Below are positions 42,924 to 53,342 of a stretch of 64,000 nucleotides of DNA, piece by piece. How positions within the stretch are numbered: the first letter of the stretch is position 1; the number at the start of each line of letters is the position of its first letter. The DNA comes from Cepaea nemoralis (lineage: Eukaryota; Mollusca; Gastropoda; Stylommatophora; Helicidae), in the NCBI GenBank assembly GCA_014155875.1, contig JACEFZ010017824.1, positions 87,501 to 151,500 of the forward strand, read 5' to 3'. A model generated the notes under the pieces. It made no database searches. It saw only the letters and a program-made list of their open reading frames with translations, and had not been told where the DNA came from. Made by a program: the position numbers and the translations under genes.

Positions 42924-45900
42924 TTAAGGTGTTTAGAAGAGTTTCTTTACTACATGTCCCTATACTTAAGGCGGGTAGAAGGGTTTCTTTACTACATTTC
43001 CCTATACTTAAGGCGGGTAGAAGGGTTTCTTTACTACAATTCCCTATACTTAAGGCGGGTAGAAGGGTTTCTTTACTACAGTTCCCTATCCTTAAAGCGG
43101 GTAGAAGGGTTTCTTTACTACAGTTCCCTATCCTTAAGGCGTGTAGAAGGGTTTCTTTACTACAGTTCCCTATCCTTAAGGCGGGTAGAAGGGTTTCTTT
43201 ACTACAGTTCCCTATCCTTACGGCGTATAGAAGGGTTTCTTTACTACAGTTCCCTATCCTTAAGGCGTGTAGAAGGGTTTCTTTACTACAGTTCCCTATC
43301 CTTACGGAGCGTAGAAAGGTTTCTTTACTACAGTTCCCTATCCTTACGGCGCGTAGAAGGGTTTCTTTACTACAGTTCCCTATCCTTACGGCGCGTAGAA
43401 AGGTTTCTTTACTACAGTTCCCTATCCTTACGGCGTGTAGAAGGGTTTCTTTACTACAGTTCCCTATCCTTACGGCGTGTAGAAGGGTTTCTTTACTACA
43501 GTTCCCTATCCTTACGGCGCGCAGAAGGGTTTCTTTACTACAGTTCCCTATCCTTAAGGCGTGTAGAAGGGTTACTTTACAACAGTTCCCTATCCTTAAG
43601 GCGTGTAGAAGGGTTTCTTTACTACAGTTCCCTATCCTTAAGGCGTGTAGAAGGGTTTCTTTACTACAGTTCCCTATCCTTAAGGCGTGTAGAAGGGTTT
43701 CTTTACTACAGTTCCCTATCCTTAAGGCGTGTAGTAGGGTTTCTTTCCTACAGTTCCCTATCCTTACGGCGCGTAGAAGGGTTTCTTTACTACAGTTCCC
43801 TATCCTTACGGCGTGTAGAAGGGTTTCTTTACTACAGTTCCCTATCCTTACGGCGTGTAGAAGGGTTTCTTTACTACAGTTCCCTATCCTTAAGGCGTGT
43901 AGAAGGGTTTCTTTACTACAGTTTCCTATCCTTACGGTGCATAGAACGGTTTCTTTACTACAGTTCCCTATCCTTAAGGCATGTAGAAGGGTTTCTTTAC
44001 TACAGTTCCCTATCCTTACGGCGGGTAGAAGGGTTTCTTTACTACAGTTCCCTATCCTTACAGCGCGTAGAAAGGTTTCTTTACTACAGTTCCTTATCCT
44101 TACGGCGCGTAGAAGGGTTTCTTTACTACAGTTCCCTATCCTTACGGCGCGTAGAAGGGTTTCTTTACTACAGTTCCCTATCCTTACGGCGTGTAGAAGG
44201 GTTTCTTTACTACAGTTCCCTATCCTTACGGCGTGTAGAAGGGTTTCTTTACTACAGTTCCCTATCCTTAAGGCGTGTAGAAGGGTTTCTTTACTACAGT
44301 TCCCTATCCTTACGGCGTGTAGAAGGGTTTCTTTACTACAGTTCCCTATCCTTACGGCGTGTAGAAGGGTTTCTTTACTACAGTTCCCTATCCTTACGGC
44401 GTGTAGAAGGGTTTCTTTACTACAGTTCCCTATCCTTACGGCGTGTAGAAGGGTTTCTTTACTACAGTTCCCTATCCTTATGGCGTGTAGAAGGGTTTCT
44501 TTACTACAGTTCCCTATCCTTACGACGTGTAGAAGGGTTTCTTTACTACAGTTCCCTATCCTTAAGAGCGTAGTAGAAGGGTTTCTTTACTACAGTTCCC
44601 TATCCTTAAGGCGTGTAGAAGGGTTTCTTTACTACAGTTCCCTATCCTTACGGCGTGTAGAAGGGTTTCTTTACTACAGTTCCCTATCCTTACGGCGTGT
44701 AGAAGGGTTTCTTTACTACAGTTCCCTATCCTTACGGCGTGTAGAAGGGTTTCTTTACTACAGTTCCCTATCCTTACGGCGTGTAGAAGGGTTTCTTTAC
44801 TACAGTTCCCTATCCTTACGGCGTGTAGAAGGGTTTCTTTACTACAGTTCCCTATCCTTACGGCGTGTAGAAGGGTTTCTTTACTACAGTTCCCTATCCT
44901 TACGGCGTGTAGAAGGGTTTCTTTACTACAGTTCCCTATCCTTACGGCGTGTAGAAGGGTTTCTTTACTACAGTTCCTATCCTTACGGCGTGTAGAAGGG
45001 TTTCTTTACTACAGTTCCCTATCCTTACGGCGTGTAGAAGGGTTTCTTTACTACAGTTCCCTATCCTTACGGCGTGTAGAAGGGTTTCTTTACTACAGTT
45101 CCCTATCCTTACGGCGTGTAGAAGGGTTTCTTTACTACAGTTCCCTATCCTTACGGCGTGTAGAAGGGTTTCTTTACTACAGTTCCCTATCCTTACGGCG
45201 TGTAGAAGGGTTTCTTTACTACAGTTCCCTATCCTTACAGCGGGTAGAAGGGTTTCTTTACTACAGTTCCCTATCCTTACAGCGGGTAGAAGGGTTTCTT
45301 TACTACAGTTCCCTATCCTTACGGCGCGTAGAAGGGTTTCTTTACTACAGTTCCCTATCCTTACGGCGTGTAGAAGGGTTTCTTTACTACAGTTCCCTAT
45401 CCTTACGGCGTGTAGAAGGGTTTCTTTACTACAGTTCCCTATCCTTACGGCGTGTAGAAGGGTTTCTTTACTACAGTTCCCTATCCTTACGGCGTGTAGA
45501 AGGGTTTCTTTACTACAGTTCCCTATCCTTACGGCGTGTAGAAGGGTTTCTTTACTACAGTTCCCTATCCTTACGGCGCGTAGAAGGGTTTCTTTACTAC
45601 AGTTCCCTATCCTTACGGCGCGTAGAAGGGTTTCTTTACTACAGTTCCCTATCCTTACGGCGCGTAGAAGGGTTTCTTTACTACAGTTCCCTATCCTTAC
45701 GGCGTGTAGAAGGGTTTCTTTACTACAGTTCCCTATCCTTACGGCGTGTAGAAGGGTTTCTTTACTACAGTTCCCTATCCTTACGGCGTGTAGAAGGGTT
45801 TCTTTACTACAGTTCCCTATCCTTACGGCGTGTAGAAGGGTTTCTTTACTACAGTTCCCTATCCTTACGGCGTGTAGAAGGGTTTCTTTACTACAGTTCC

Positions 45901-48205
45901 CTATCCTTAAGGCGTGTAGAAGGGTTTCTTTACTACAGTTCCCTATCCTTACGGCGTGTAGAAGGGTTTCTTTACTACAGTTCCCTATCCTTAAGGCGTG
46001 TAGAAGGGTTTCTTTACTACAGTTCCCTATCCTTACGGCGTGTAGAAGGGTTTCTTTACTACAGTTCCCTATCCTTACGGCGTGTAGAAGGGTTTCTTTA
46101 CTACAGTTCCCTATCCTTACGGCGTGTAGAAGGGTTTCTTTACTACAGTTCCCTATCCTTACGGCGTGTAGAAGGGTTTCTTTACTACAGTTCCCTATCC
46201 TTACGGCGTGTAGAAGGGTTTCTTTACTACAGTTCCCTATCCTTAAGGCGTGTAGAAGGGTTTCTTTACTACAGTTCCCTATCCTTAAGGCGTGTAGAAG
46301 GGTTTCTTTACTACAGTTCCCTATCCTTAAGGCGTGTAGAAGGGTTTCTTTACTACAGTTCCCTATCCTTACGGCGTGTAGAAGGGTTTCTTTACTACAG
46401 TTCCCTATCCTTACGGCGTGTAGAAGGGTTTCTTTACTACAGTTCCCTATCCTTACGGCGTGTAGAAGGGTTTCTTTACTACAGTTCCCTATCCTTACGG
46501 CGGGTAGAAGGGTTTCTTTACTACAGTTCCCTATCCTTACGGCGCGTAGAAGGGTTTCTTTACTACAGTTCCCTATCCTTATGGCGCGTAGAAGGGTTTC
46601 TTTACTACAGTTCCCTATCCTTACGGCGCGTAGAAGGGTTTCTTTACTACAGTTCCTTATCCTTACGGCGTGTAGAAGGGTTTCTTTACTACAGTTCCCT
46701 ATCCTTACGGCGTGTAGAAGGGTTTCTTTACTACAGTTCCCTATCCTTAAGACGTATAGAAGGGTTTCTTTACTACAGTTCCCTATCCTTAAGACGTATA
46801 GAAGGGTTTCTTTACTACAGTTCCCTATCCTTAAGACGTATAGAAGGGTTTCTTTACTACAGTTCCCTATCCTTAAGGCGTGTAGAAGGGTTTCTTTACT
46901 ACAGTTCCCTATCCTTACGGCGTGTAGAAGGGTTTCTTTACTACAGTTCCCTATCCTTACGGCGTGTAGAAGGGTTTCTTTACTACAGTTCCCTATCCTT
47001 ACGGCGTGTAGAAGGGTTTCTTTACTACAGTTCCCTATCCTTACGGCGGGTAGAAGGGTTTCTTTACTACAGTTCCCTATCCTTATGGCGCGTAGAAGGG
47101 TTTCTTTACTACAGTTCCCTATCCTTACGGCGCGTAGAAGGGTTTCTTTACTACAGTTCCCTATCCTTACGGTGCATAGAACGGTTTCTTTACTACAGTT
47201 CCCTATCCTTACGGCGCGCAGAAGGGTTTCTTTACTACAGTTCCCTATCCTTACGGCGTGTAGAAGGGTTTCTTTACTACAGTTCCCTATCCTTACGGCG
47301 CGTAGAAGGGTTTCTTTACTACAGTTCCCTATCCTTACGGCGTGTAGAAGGGTACTACAGTTCCCTATCCTTACGGCATGTAGAAGGGTTTCTTTACTAC
47401 AGTTCCTTATCCTTACGGTGTGTAGAAGGGTTTCTTTACTACAGTTCCTTATCCTTACGGCGTGTAGAAGGGTTTCTTTACTACAGTTCCCTATCCTTAA
47501 GACGTATAGAATGGTTTCTTTACTACAGTTCCCTATCCTTAAGACGTATAGAAGGGTTTCTTTACTACAGTTCCCTATCCTTACGGCGTGTAGAAGGGTT
47601 TCTTTACTACAGTTCCCTATCCTTACGGCGTGAATAAGGGTTTCTTTACTACAGTTCCCTATCCTTACGGCGTGTAGAAGGGTTTCTTTACTACAGTTCC
47701 CTATCCTTACGGCGGGTAGAAGGGTTTCTTTACTACAGTTCCCTATCCTTACGGCGCGTAGAAGGGTTTCTTTACTACAGTTCCGTATCCTTATGACGCG
47801 TAGAAGGGTTTCTTTACTACAGTTCCCTATCCTTACGGCGCGCAGAAGGGTTTCTCTACTACAGTTCCCTATCCTTACGGCGTGTAGAAGGGTTTCTTTA
47901 CTACAGTTCCCTATCCTTACGGCGCGTAGAAGGGTTTCTTTACTACAGTTCCCTATCCTTACGGCGTGTAGAAGGGTACTACAGTTCCCTATCCTTACGG
48001 CGTGTAGAAGGGTTTCTTTACTACAGTTCCCTATCCTTAAGGCGGGTAGAAGGGTTTCTTTAATACAGTTCCCTATCCTTACGGCGTGTAGAAGAGTTTC
48101 TTTACTACAGTTCCCTATCCTTACGGCGCGTAGAAGGGTTTCTTTACTACAGTTCCCTATCCTTAAGGCGTTTAGAAGGGGTTCTTTACTACAGTTCCCT
48201 ATCCT
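42924..48205. repeat. 42-bp satellite array, about 125 copies (5.3 kb)
   Basis: The unit includes 'AGAAGGGTTTCTTTACTACA' and 'GTTCCCTATCCTTACGGCG'. Copies are near identical in the middle and diverged at both ends. Forty-two is 14 codons and the unit has no stop in two plus frames, so two overlapping long frames exist (42914-44995 and 42954-44573, later ones at 46581-47633 and 47793-48209). The frames change only at units with indels, for example near 44565 and 44977. Codon use simply mirrors the unit, there is no conserved start, and both frames are open equally, so I treat it as satellite DNA. Confidence 0.95.
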
Positions 48206-48221
48206 TTAATGAAACAATTCA

Positions 48222-48410
48222 TTGCATGTCCTTTTACAGGACGTGGCAGTCAACCCCAGCATTTCTTGGCTGTTTGTGATTAACTAGGCGAGCTTACCTT
48301 CAGTTGTTTGGCATTGTTCCTGATCGGCCGACGTGCATGCCTTGGTATGAAAATCGCCAGCACCTGTGTTTCGAGCGTGGTACGCGGGCTTGTGGATCGC
48401 GTTGGCAACA
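48222..48410 (-). mobile_element. SINE-G copy bordering the 42-bp satellite
   Basis: 3' end 'GACTGCCACGTCCTGTAAAA' lies 15 bp from the last satellite unit; the head is degenerate. Confidence 0.7.
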
Positions 48411-48689
48411 TCTTTGTTACATCGCCAGCTCCTGATCCGACATCTCTTACTTTATGCAAATGTTTAAAAAATTTTCACAGAGACTAGTTTAGTTTAGCCG
48501 AAGGATCAACATCACGACACACGGGTGTAACCCATAAGTGCTCCGTTCTACTCCTAACTCAAGTCTGAGTTCGGAGATTCTCAGCTCATTGCACGACTTC
48601 TGTAGCACCGGCGATGATCCTGAAATACTTTCAGTAGATTTATAACTCGAAATTTTGCCCGGACAGTGCTGTTATGCTATTCTTTTTTT

Positions 48690-48895
48690 TTTTATTTCCA
48701 ACTGCCAAAGGATTTTTTACGTGCGCAACAATACACACGGGCGTCCGATCTCACTACCCAGAGACCAGGGGAAATTTTGTTACTAGACGACCATATGACA
48801 AAATCCCGGGCCTCATCGGGGCTTGAACCCGGGACCTCCAGCACTCGAGGCGAACACCATACCTCGAGACCACTCAGCCCCCCCCCCCCCTTCCA
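48690..48895 (-). mobile_element. SINE-Q copy (tRNA-derived, single in window)
   Basis: The minus strand starts 'GGGGGCTGAGTGGTCTCGAG', has a strong B-box 'CCGGGTTCAAGCCCC', then a body ending 'AAATCCTTTGGCAGTTGG' and an A-rich tail. The tRNA-like part is well preserved, suggesting a younger insertion. A functional tRNA is unlikely because the 3' acceptor side does not pair with the 5' end. Confidence 0.75.
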
Positions 48896-49011
48896 AAGAG
48901 ACATCAAAACATAATTATAAAAGAACGTCAGTGCTGAACTATAAAACCAAGGGTACATGACCTTCTCAGGACTTTGCTAAAAACGGCAAACGCAGGATGA
49001 TATTCAATGCA

Positions 49012-49050
49012 ATGTTACGTTCAGTAGTTTGCCATTGCTTTCTGAACGAA
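49012..49050 (-). mobile_element. SINE-G internal fragment
   Basis: Only 'TTCAGAAAGCAATGGCAAAC' and 'TACTGAACGTAAC' remain. Confidence 0.6.
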
Positions 49051-49074
49051 AAGTATGAATAAAATAAGATACGA

Positions 49075-49545
49075 AAAGTACTTTAAGACAAATGTAGCAA
49101 TAGATCGTGAAAATACAGAAATTATTTTACGACAACGTTAGCGATACGCCGTAGAAAATAAAGAGATTACTTTACCACAAAGTTAACGATAGGCCGTAAC
49201 ATACAGAAATTACGTTAAGACAAAGCTAGCGATAGACCATACAAACACAGAAATGACTTTACGACAAAGTTAGCCATAGACTGTAAAAATATAAAACTTA
49301 CTTTACGACAAAGTTGGCAATTGACCTTAAAACCACAGAAACTTCTTTAGGACATAGTTAGCAATTGACCGTAAAAACACATAAATTACTTTACGACAAA
49401 GTTAGCAGTAGACAGTAAAACCACCGAAATTACTTTACGACAAAATTAGCGGTAGACAGTAAAAACACATAAATTTCTTTACGACTAAATTAACGGTAGA
49501 CAGTAAAACCACAGAAATTATTTTACGACAAAGTTAGCGATTGAT
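49075..49545. repeat. 44-bp satellite, about 10 copies
   Basis: The unit holds 'TTACTTTACGACAAAGTTAG' and 'GACCGTAAAAACACA'. More diverged units reappear at 50080-50170, beyond a SINE-G. Confidence 0.85.
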
Positions 49546-49835
49546 GAAGAAAAACTAAATTGGTAAACGGTCTGTTTACTACCAGAATCTGTGCTGGCTT
49601 ATGGTCTATATCTAAACTGTCCAGACACGGGACAGATATGTGATAGCACTATCTCATTTTGTAAGCCTGAGAGCAAGGTGGAATAGGTGGCCGATCTTTC
49701 CTTCACTTTTGCAGAGGATGAGACCGGACATCGAACCCTCGTCCGACTCTGCTCATGATATGATCAGTGTGGTTCTCTATCAACGTCGCTAGCGCGCCCA
49801 TTGGGTATATGGTAAAAGTCCCAAATTGTATCCGT

Positions 49836-50045
49836 GGCGAAGGGCTTATGGAAGCGGTTCGTAATCCCGTATATCCCGCGTTTGAAACACAGCTGCGAGC
49901 GATTTGGTAGCAGACTGCGTTGCGTTGGTTTTTGTTTTGGTATCGGTGCCGGTCGTTCAGAAAGCAATGACAAACTACTGAACGTAAATTTAATGCTTGT
50001 GTTGACTGCGATGTCCTGTGAATGGATATGCACACAAAATGACTC
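49836..50045 (+). mobile_element. SINE-G copy (full length) between 44-bp repeat blocks
   Basis: Head 'ATCCGTGGCGAAGGGCTTAT', 'GCAGACTGCGTTGCGTTGG', 'CGGTCGTTCAGAAAGCAATG', end 'GACTGCGATGTCCTGTGAAT'. Confidence 0.8.
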
Positions 50046-50245
50046 AATGAGTGATGTGATATCATACGATTTATAAATTTATTTAAGACAAAGTTAACAA
50101 TAGAATATATAAAATTATAAAAATCTATTTAAGTCGATGTTAGCAATAGGCCATTCAAATACGAAGTTTATAACACAGGAATAACAAAGGACGACAAAAC
50201 CACGAAAATTGCCGCAAGGCAAGGTTAAAAACGCACCATCTGAGT

Positions 50246-50680
50246 GAGCGAGCGAGTGAGTTGGTGGGTGAGTGAGTTAGTGAGTGAGTGCGTGCGTGCG
50301 TGTGTGAGTGAGTGAGTGAGTGAGTGAGTGAGTTTATCTGCTAGGGCATTATCCTTTCACTCCGGACATGTCCATATGTGCTCAGACCCCTTCCCCCCCC
50401 CCCCCACCCTTCTCAACATATGCATCAGCGTTCTGCAGCTAATAGTGCCAGTTCTGTGTTGGTTGACGAGACCTCTCATTCCCCCGATGTGCCCCTCGCG
50501 CCTGACCTTGCCAATTCTAACTCCCAAACCTCTCATTCTAGAGGAACGCCCAATGTAAGAGCGAAATGTACTGCGCGACATGATCGTTGCGTCGTGCTCA
50601 ACCACATGCTTGTTCGCGGCGCAAAAGCTGAGTCCAGGGTCAGAGGATCTGACTGCAGAAATCTGAGTTGGCCACGAGAA
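50246..50680 (-). mobile_element. LINE-S 3' end with (CTCA)n tail
   Basis: Minus-strand translation contains 'GLVNQHRTGTISCRTLMHM' and 'GSEHIWTCPE', matching the end of the RNase H-containing LINE-S at 56341-56722. The element finishes in a tetranucleotide run (GTGA on plus, 50246-50335). A poly-C run at 50394-50405 shifts the frame. Confidence 0.68.
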
Positions 50681-50684
50681 TATA

Positions 50685-50945
50685 CATTTAGAGCTCAGTC
50701 TATGAATCTCATTATTATCATCATACCACGAGAATATACATTCAGAGATCAGTCTATGAATCTTATTATTATCATCATACCACGAGAATACACATTCAGA
50801 GATCGGTCTATGAATCTTATTATTATCATCATACCACGAGAATATACATTCAGAGATCAGTCTATGAATCTTATTATTATCATCATACCACGAGAATACA
50901 CATTCAGAGATCGGTCTATGAATCTCATTATTATCATCATACCCA
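50685..50945. repeat. 54-bp tandem repeat, five copies
   Basis: The unit includes 'CCACGAGAATATACATTCAG' and 'CTCATTATTATCATCATA'. Eighteen codons long, it gives parallel open frames on both strands. It directly follows LINE-S. Confidence 0.92.
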
Positions 50946-50949
50946 TCAG

Positions 50950-51335
50950 TATTATATCCATACGCAGCAGTAAGCACGCCGCAGTGCAGCGTAGGCTTGT
51001 GCTATCATGGGCGGTACCAAAGAACGAACCTTGCAAAGAGTCACAAATTGGGCACGCAGGCCCGTCTTACATTCGGCTCTTACAATCACTCATCTTTCGC
51101 ACAACAATTATCTATAATGAATGTTACATATATATGGGGGAGGGGGGGGGACAAGAAGCAAACATTATAAAATGAGTGCTGTAAACATATACGAAACATA
51201 AAGAATATTTATTTTAAGTTTGTGAGACATGTAGTCAGGCAGGCAGAGACACAGACATATATAGACTGACACATACATACACATTCAAACATGTCTATAT
51301 ACACATACAAACATACATACATGCATACATGCATG
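50950..51335. other. No feature recognised
   Basis: A G-run near 51136-51150; otherwise nothing supported. Confidence 0.4.
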
Positions 51336-51337
51336 CC

Positions 51338-51457
<120 letters not shown>

Positions 51458-51489
51458 TATTATGAAAATTAGAGAAAGACCGGGAGGGA

Positions 51490-51620
51490 AGATTCTGTAT
51501 AGCCTTCTGTTGTGATCTGGATCACATCGCAACACACGAACTGATACACAATGTGTGAGATGGCGAGATGTGATGACGGATGATCGCCAAGGCCACTGAC
51601 AAGGCACTTAATGATGAACA
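51490..51620 (+). mobile_element. LINE-A-like 3' end
   Basis: Plus-strand 'CVRWRDVMTDDRQGH' corresponds to the '..DRVRWQNMTAHAYRHG' terminus of LINE-A. It ends near 'AAGGCACTTAATGATGA'. Confidence 0.5.
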
Positions 51621-51773
51621 CTGTGGTCATGATGATTCTGATCAGCTGGACAACCGTCGTCTGCGCAACTTGCCATACCGAAAAGAAGCACCATCTCCTG
51701 CAATCGTTCCCTAACTTTAACCGTCTCAAGCTACTGAGCTTTTGCCATCTTCCGCGGGCCTTATCGTCTAATA

Positions 51774-52167
51774 CAGTGGGTCTCAACCGGTGGGAAATTC
51801 CCCCCACCTCCAGGGGGGGAATTTTAAGGTTTCCAGTGGGGGGGGGGGGGGGGGGGGGAATGAAGATTATTTCTAGACTGCATGAATACAAGAACCGATT
51901 ACTTGATATTGTTTTTCCCTTCATACTTTACAGTTCTGTGCGTATTACCCTTCTGAAATTCAGTTTATAACGTAAGTAGATTCGCAAATCGAGTTTTATG
52001 TAGATGTCTAGACTTGTTTTAGTATGTGCTATTAAATTTAGCTTCAATTATTACATATACTGTGTAGGGGCAGGGGGAAATTTTTAGGGAGGAAATACGA
52101 AAGGGAGGAATGACGTTCTAAATATATGGTGAGGGGGGTACGGGCCAAAAAAGGTTGAGAACCACTG
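51774..52167 (-). mobile_element. hAT-type MITE copy 3 (394 bp)
   Basis: Ends CAGTGGGTCTCAACC and GGTTGAGAACCACTG, inverted relative to copies 1 and 2. The 8-bp duplication GTCTAATA is at 51766-51773 and 52168-52175; its reverse complement equals the copy 1 duplication. It lacks the tandem C-rich duplication. Confidence 0.93.
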
Positions 52168-52189
52168 GTCTAATACTTTCGGTGTCCTG

Positions 52190-52370
52190 ATAGCCAGGTA
52201 GAAACTGATGGACTAAAATGTTGAATTCTCGTCCTTGACATGGGAACGTAAATTACAAGTACCTCAGAAGTCGGAGTGGGTTCGTCTGAACGTTATAGGG
52301 AAAGCTAGTCCACACGCAACAATCAGTCCAGCATGGACTACTCTCGAGTTCAAAGAGGGTGAACGGGAAA
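52190..52370 (+). mobile_element. SINE-O copy lacking its head
   Basis: Body 'CGTAAATTACAAGTACCTCA' and 3' part 'GGGAAAGCTAGTCCACACG' match SINE-O. Confidence 0.6.
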
Positions 52371-52509
52371 TAAATCTTCTAATATACAAGTAAAGGCAGT
52401 CCCAGAGAAGATAATACCACTGGGTATGTGTGTGATATGTTAGATCTTCACATGTTCTAGGTCACGATATATGAGCTCGGTTGTCCTGTTCCCTTTCTCG
52501 ACAACTTTC

Positions 52510-52800
52510 CTATGCAAGAAACAAATGAAGATCGTAAACTGATTAGAGACATTAGACGTAGACAGTCACAATTTTTGGGGCATGTTATGAGAAGAAATGA
52601 ATTGGAGAACTTGGTGACAACTGGCACGATCGAAGGGAAGAGATAAAGAGGAAGACCTAGAAGCAAATACCTGTATGGCTTGCCGCGTGGCAGGGTCGAG
52701 ACAGGAACACAGAGCTGATCCACGACTCTGGTGATCGAGTGAGATGGCAAAACATGACCGCCCACGCTTACCGGCATGGCACATGATGGATGGATGGATG
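52510..52800 (+). mobile_element. LINE-A 3' end with (ATGG)n tail
   Basis: Reads 'RKLIRDIRRRQSQFLGHVMRR'-type blocks (in two frames) to 'DRVRWQNMTAHAYRHGT', then ATGG units at 52787-52802. The (ATGG)n tail is shared with the copy at 60345 but differs from the (ATG)n tail of other copies. Confidence 0.75.
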
Positions 52801-52827
52801 GATTCAGGATGGCCTGGGGATTTATTG

Positions 52828-53005
52828 CGCTTGCATTTAAATAGCCAATGCACTGACGTTGGGGTAGTGGGTTCATGCCACACACAGGTCAGTTGTACTT
52901 AAAAGTTGACTTCTCGTTCAGAAATTAATGGCAAACTGCTGAACGTAAACTGGTCTTGTAAATCGGGTTGGGGTTTATTGCAACGTCCTGTAAAAGGCAT
53001 GCAGC
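52828..53005 (+). mobile_element. Chimeric SINE: SINE-O head joined to SINE-G 3' half
   Basis: The SINE-O head and body run to 'GTTGACTTCTCG' (52915), after which the sequence is SINE-G from 'TTCAGAAATTAATGGC' to 'GCAACGTCCTGTAAAAGG'. The junction has short shared text (TCGTTCAG-like). Confidence 0.68.
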
Positions 53006-53224
53006 ATCATTTCTTCCCTGCCTCTTTTAACCTGGATATTTCCAGTCGTCGCAGAGAGGTTTACGGCGGTGGAAGCGGAGTTCAAGATGTGATGTATAAT
53101 TGGCACATGACAGGAACAGAAGCAGGATATATGGCGTTTGAAAAGAGAGACATTTCTCAATTCTGTCATGGCGGCGCAGTGCTGGAAACGACGAGCCACT
53201 GATTGATGGTTATGCCACCGAGTG

Positions 53225-53296
53225 ACAACAAGCAGACAAGGTGAAAAACCCCTAATGGTAGTGGAAAATGTGGTTTTTGAGGAAAATGCAAAGAAT

Positions 53297-53342
<46 letters not shown>

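Noticed and set aside
42914..44995. 693-codon open frame as a repetitive protein gene
   Set aside because: The frame is a by-product of a 42-bp satellite. A second frame is open over the same DNA, there is no splice or promoter context, and frames break at ordinary indels.
48690..48895. Functional tRNA gene
   Set aside because: The B-box is good, but the acceptor stem does not close and an unrelated body with an A-rich tail follows; it is a SINE.
50378..51175. 265-codon frame with 18-residue repeats
   Set aside because: It is antisense to LINE-S and then follows a 54-bp tandem repeat.
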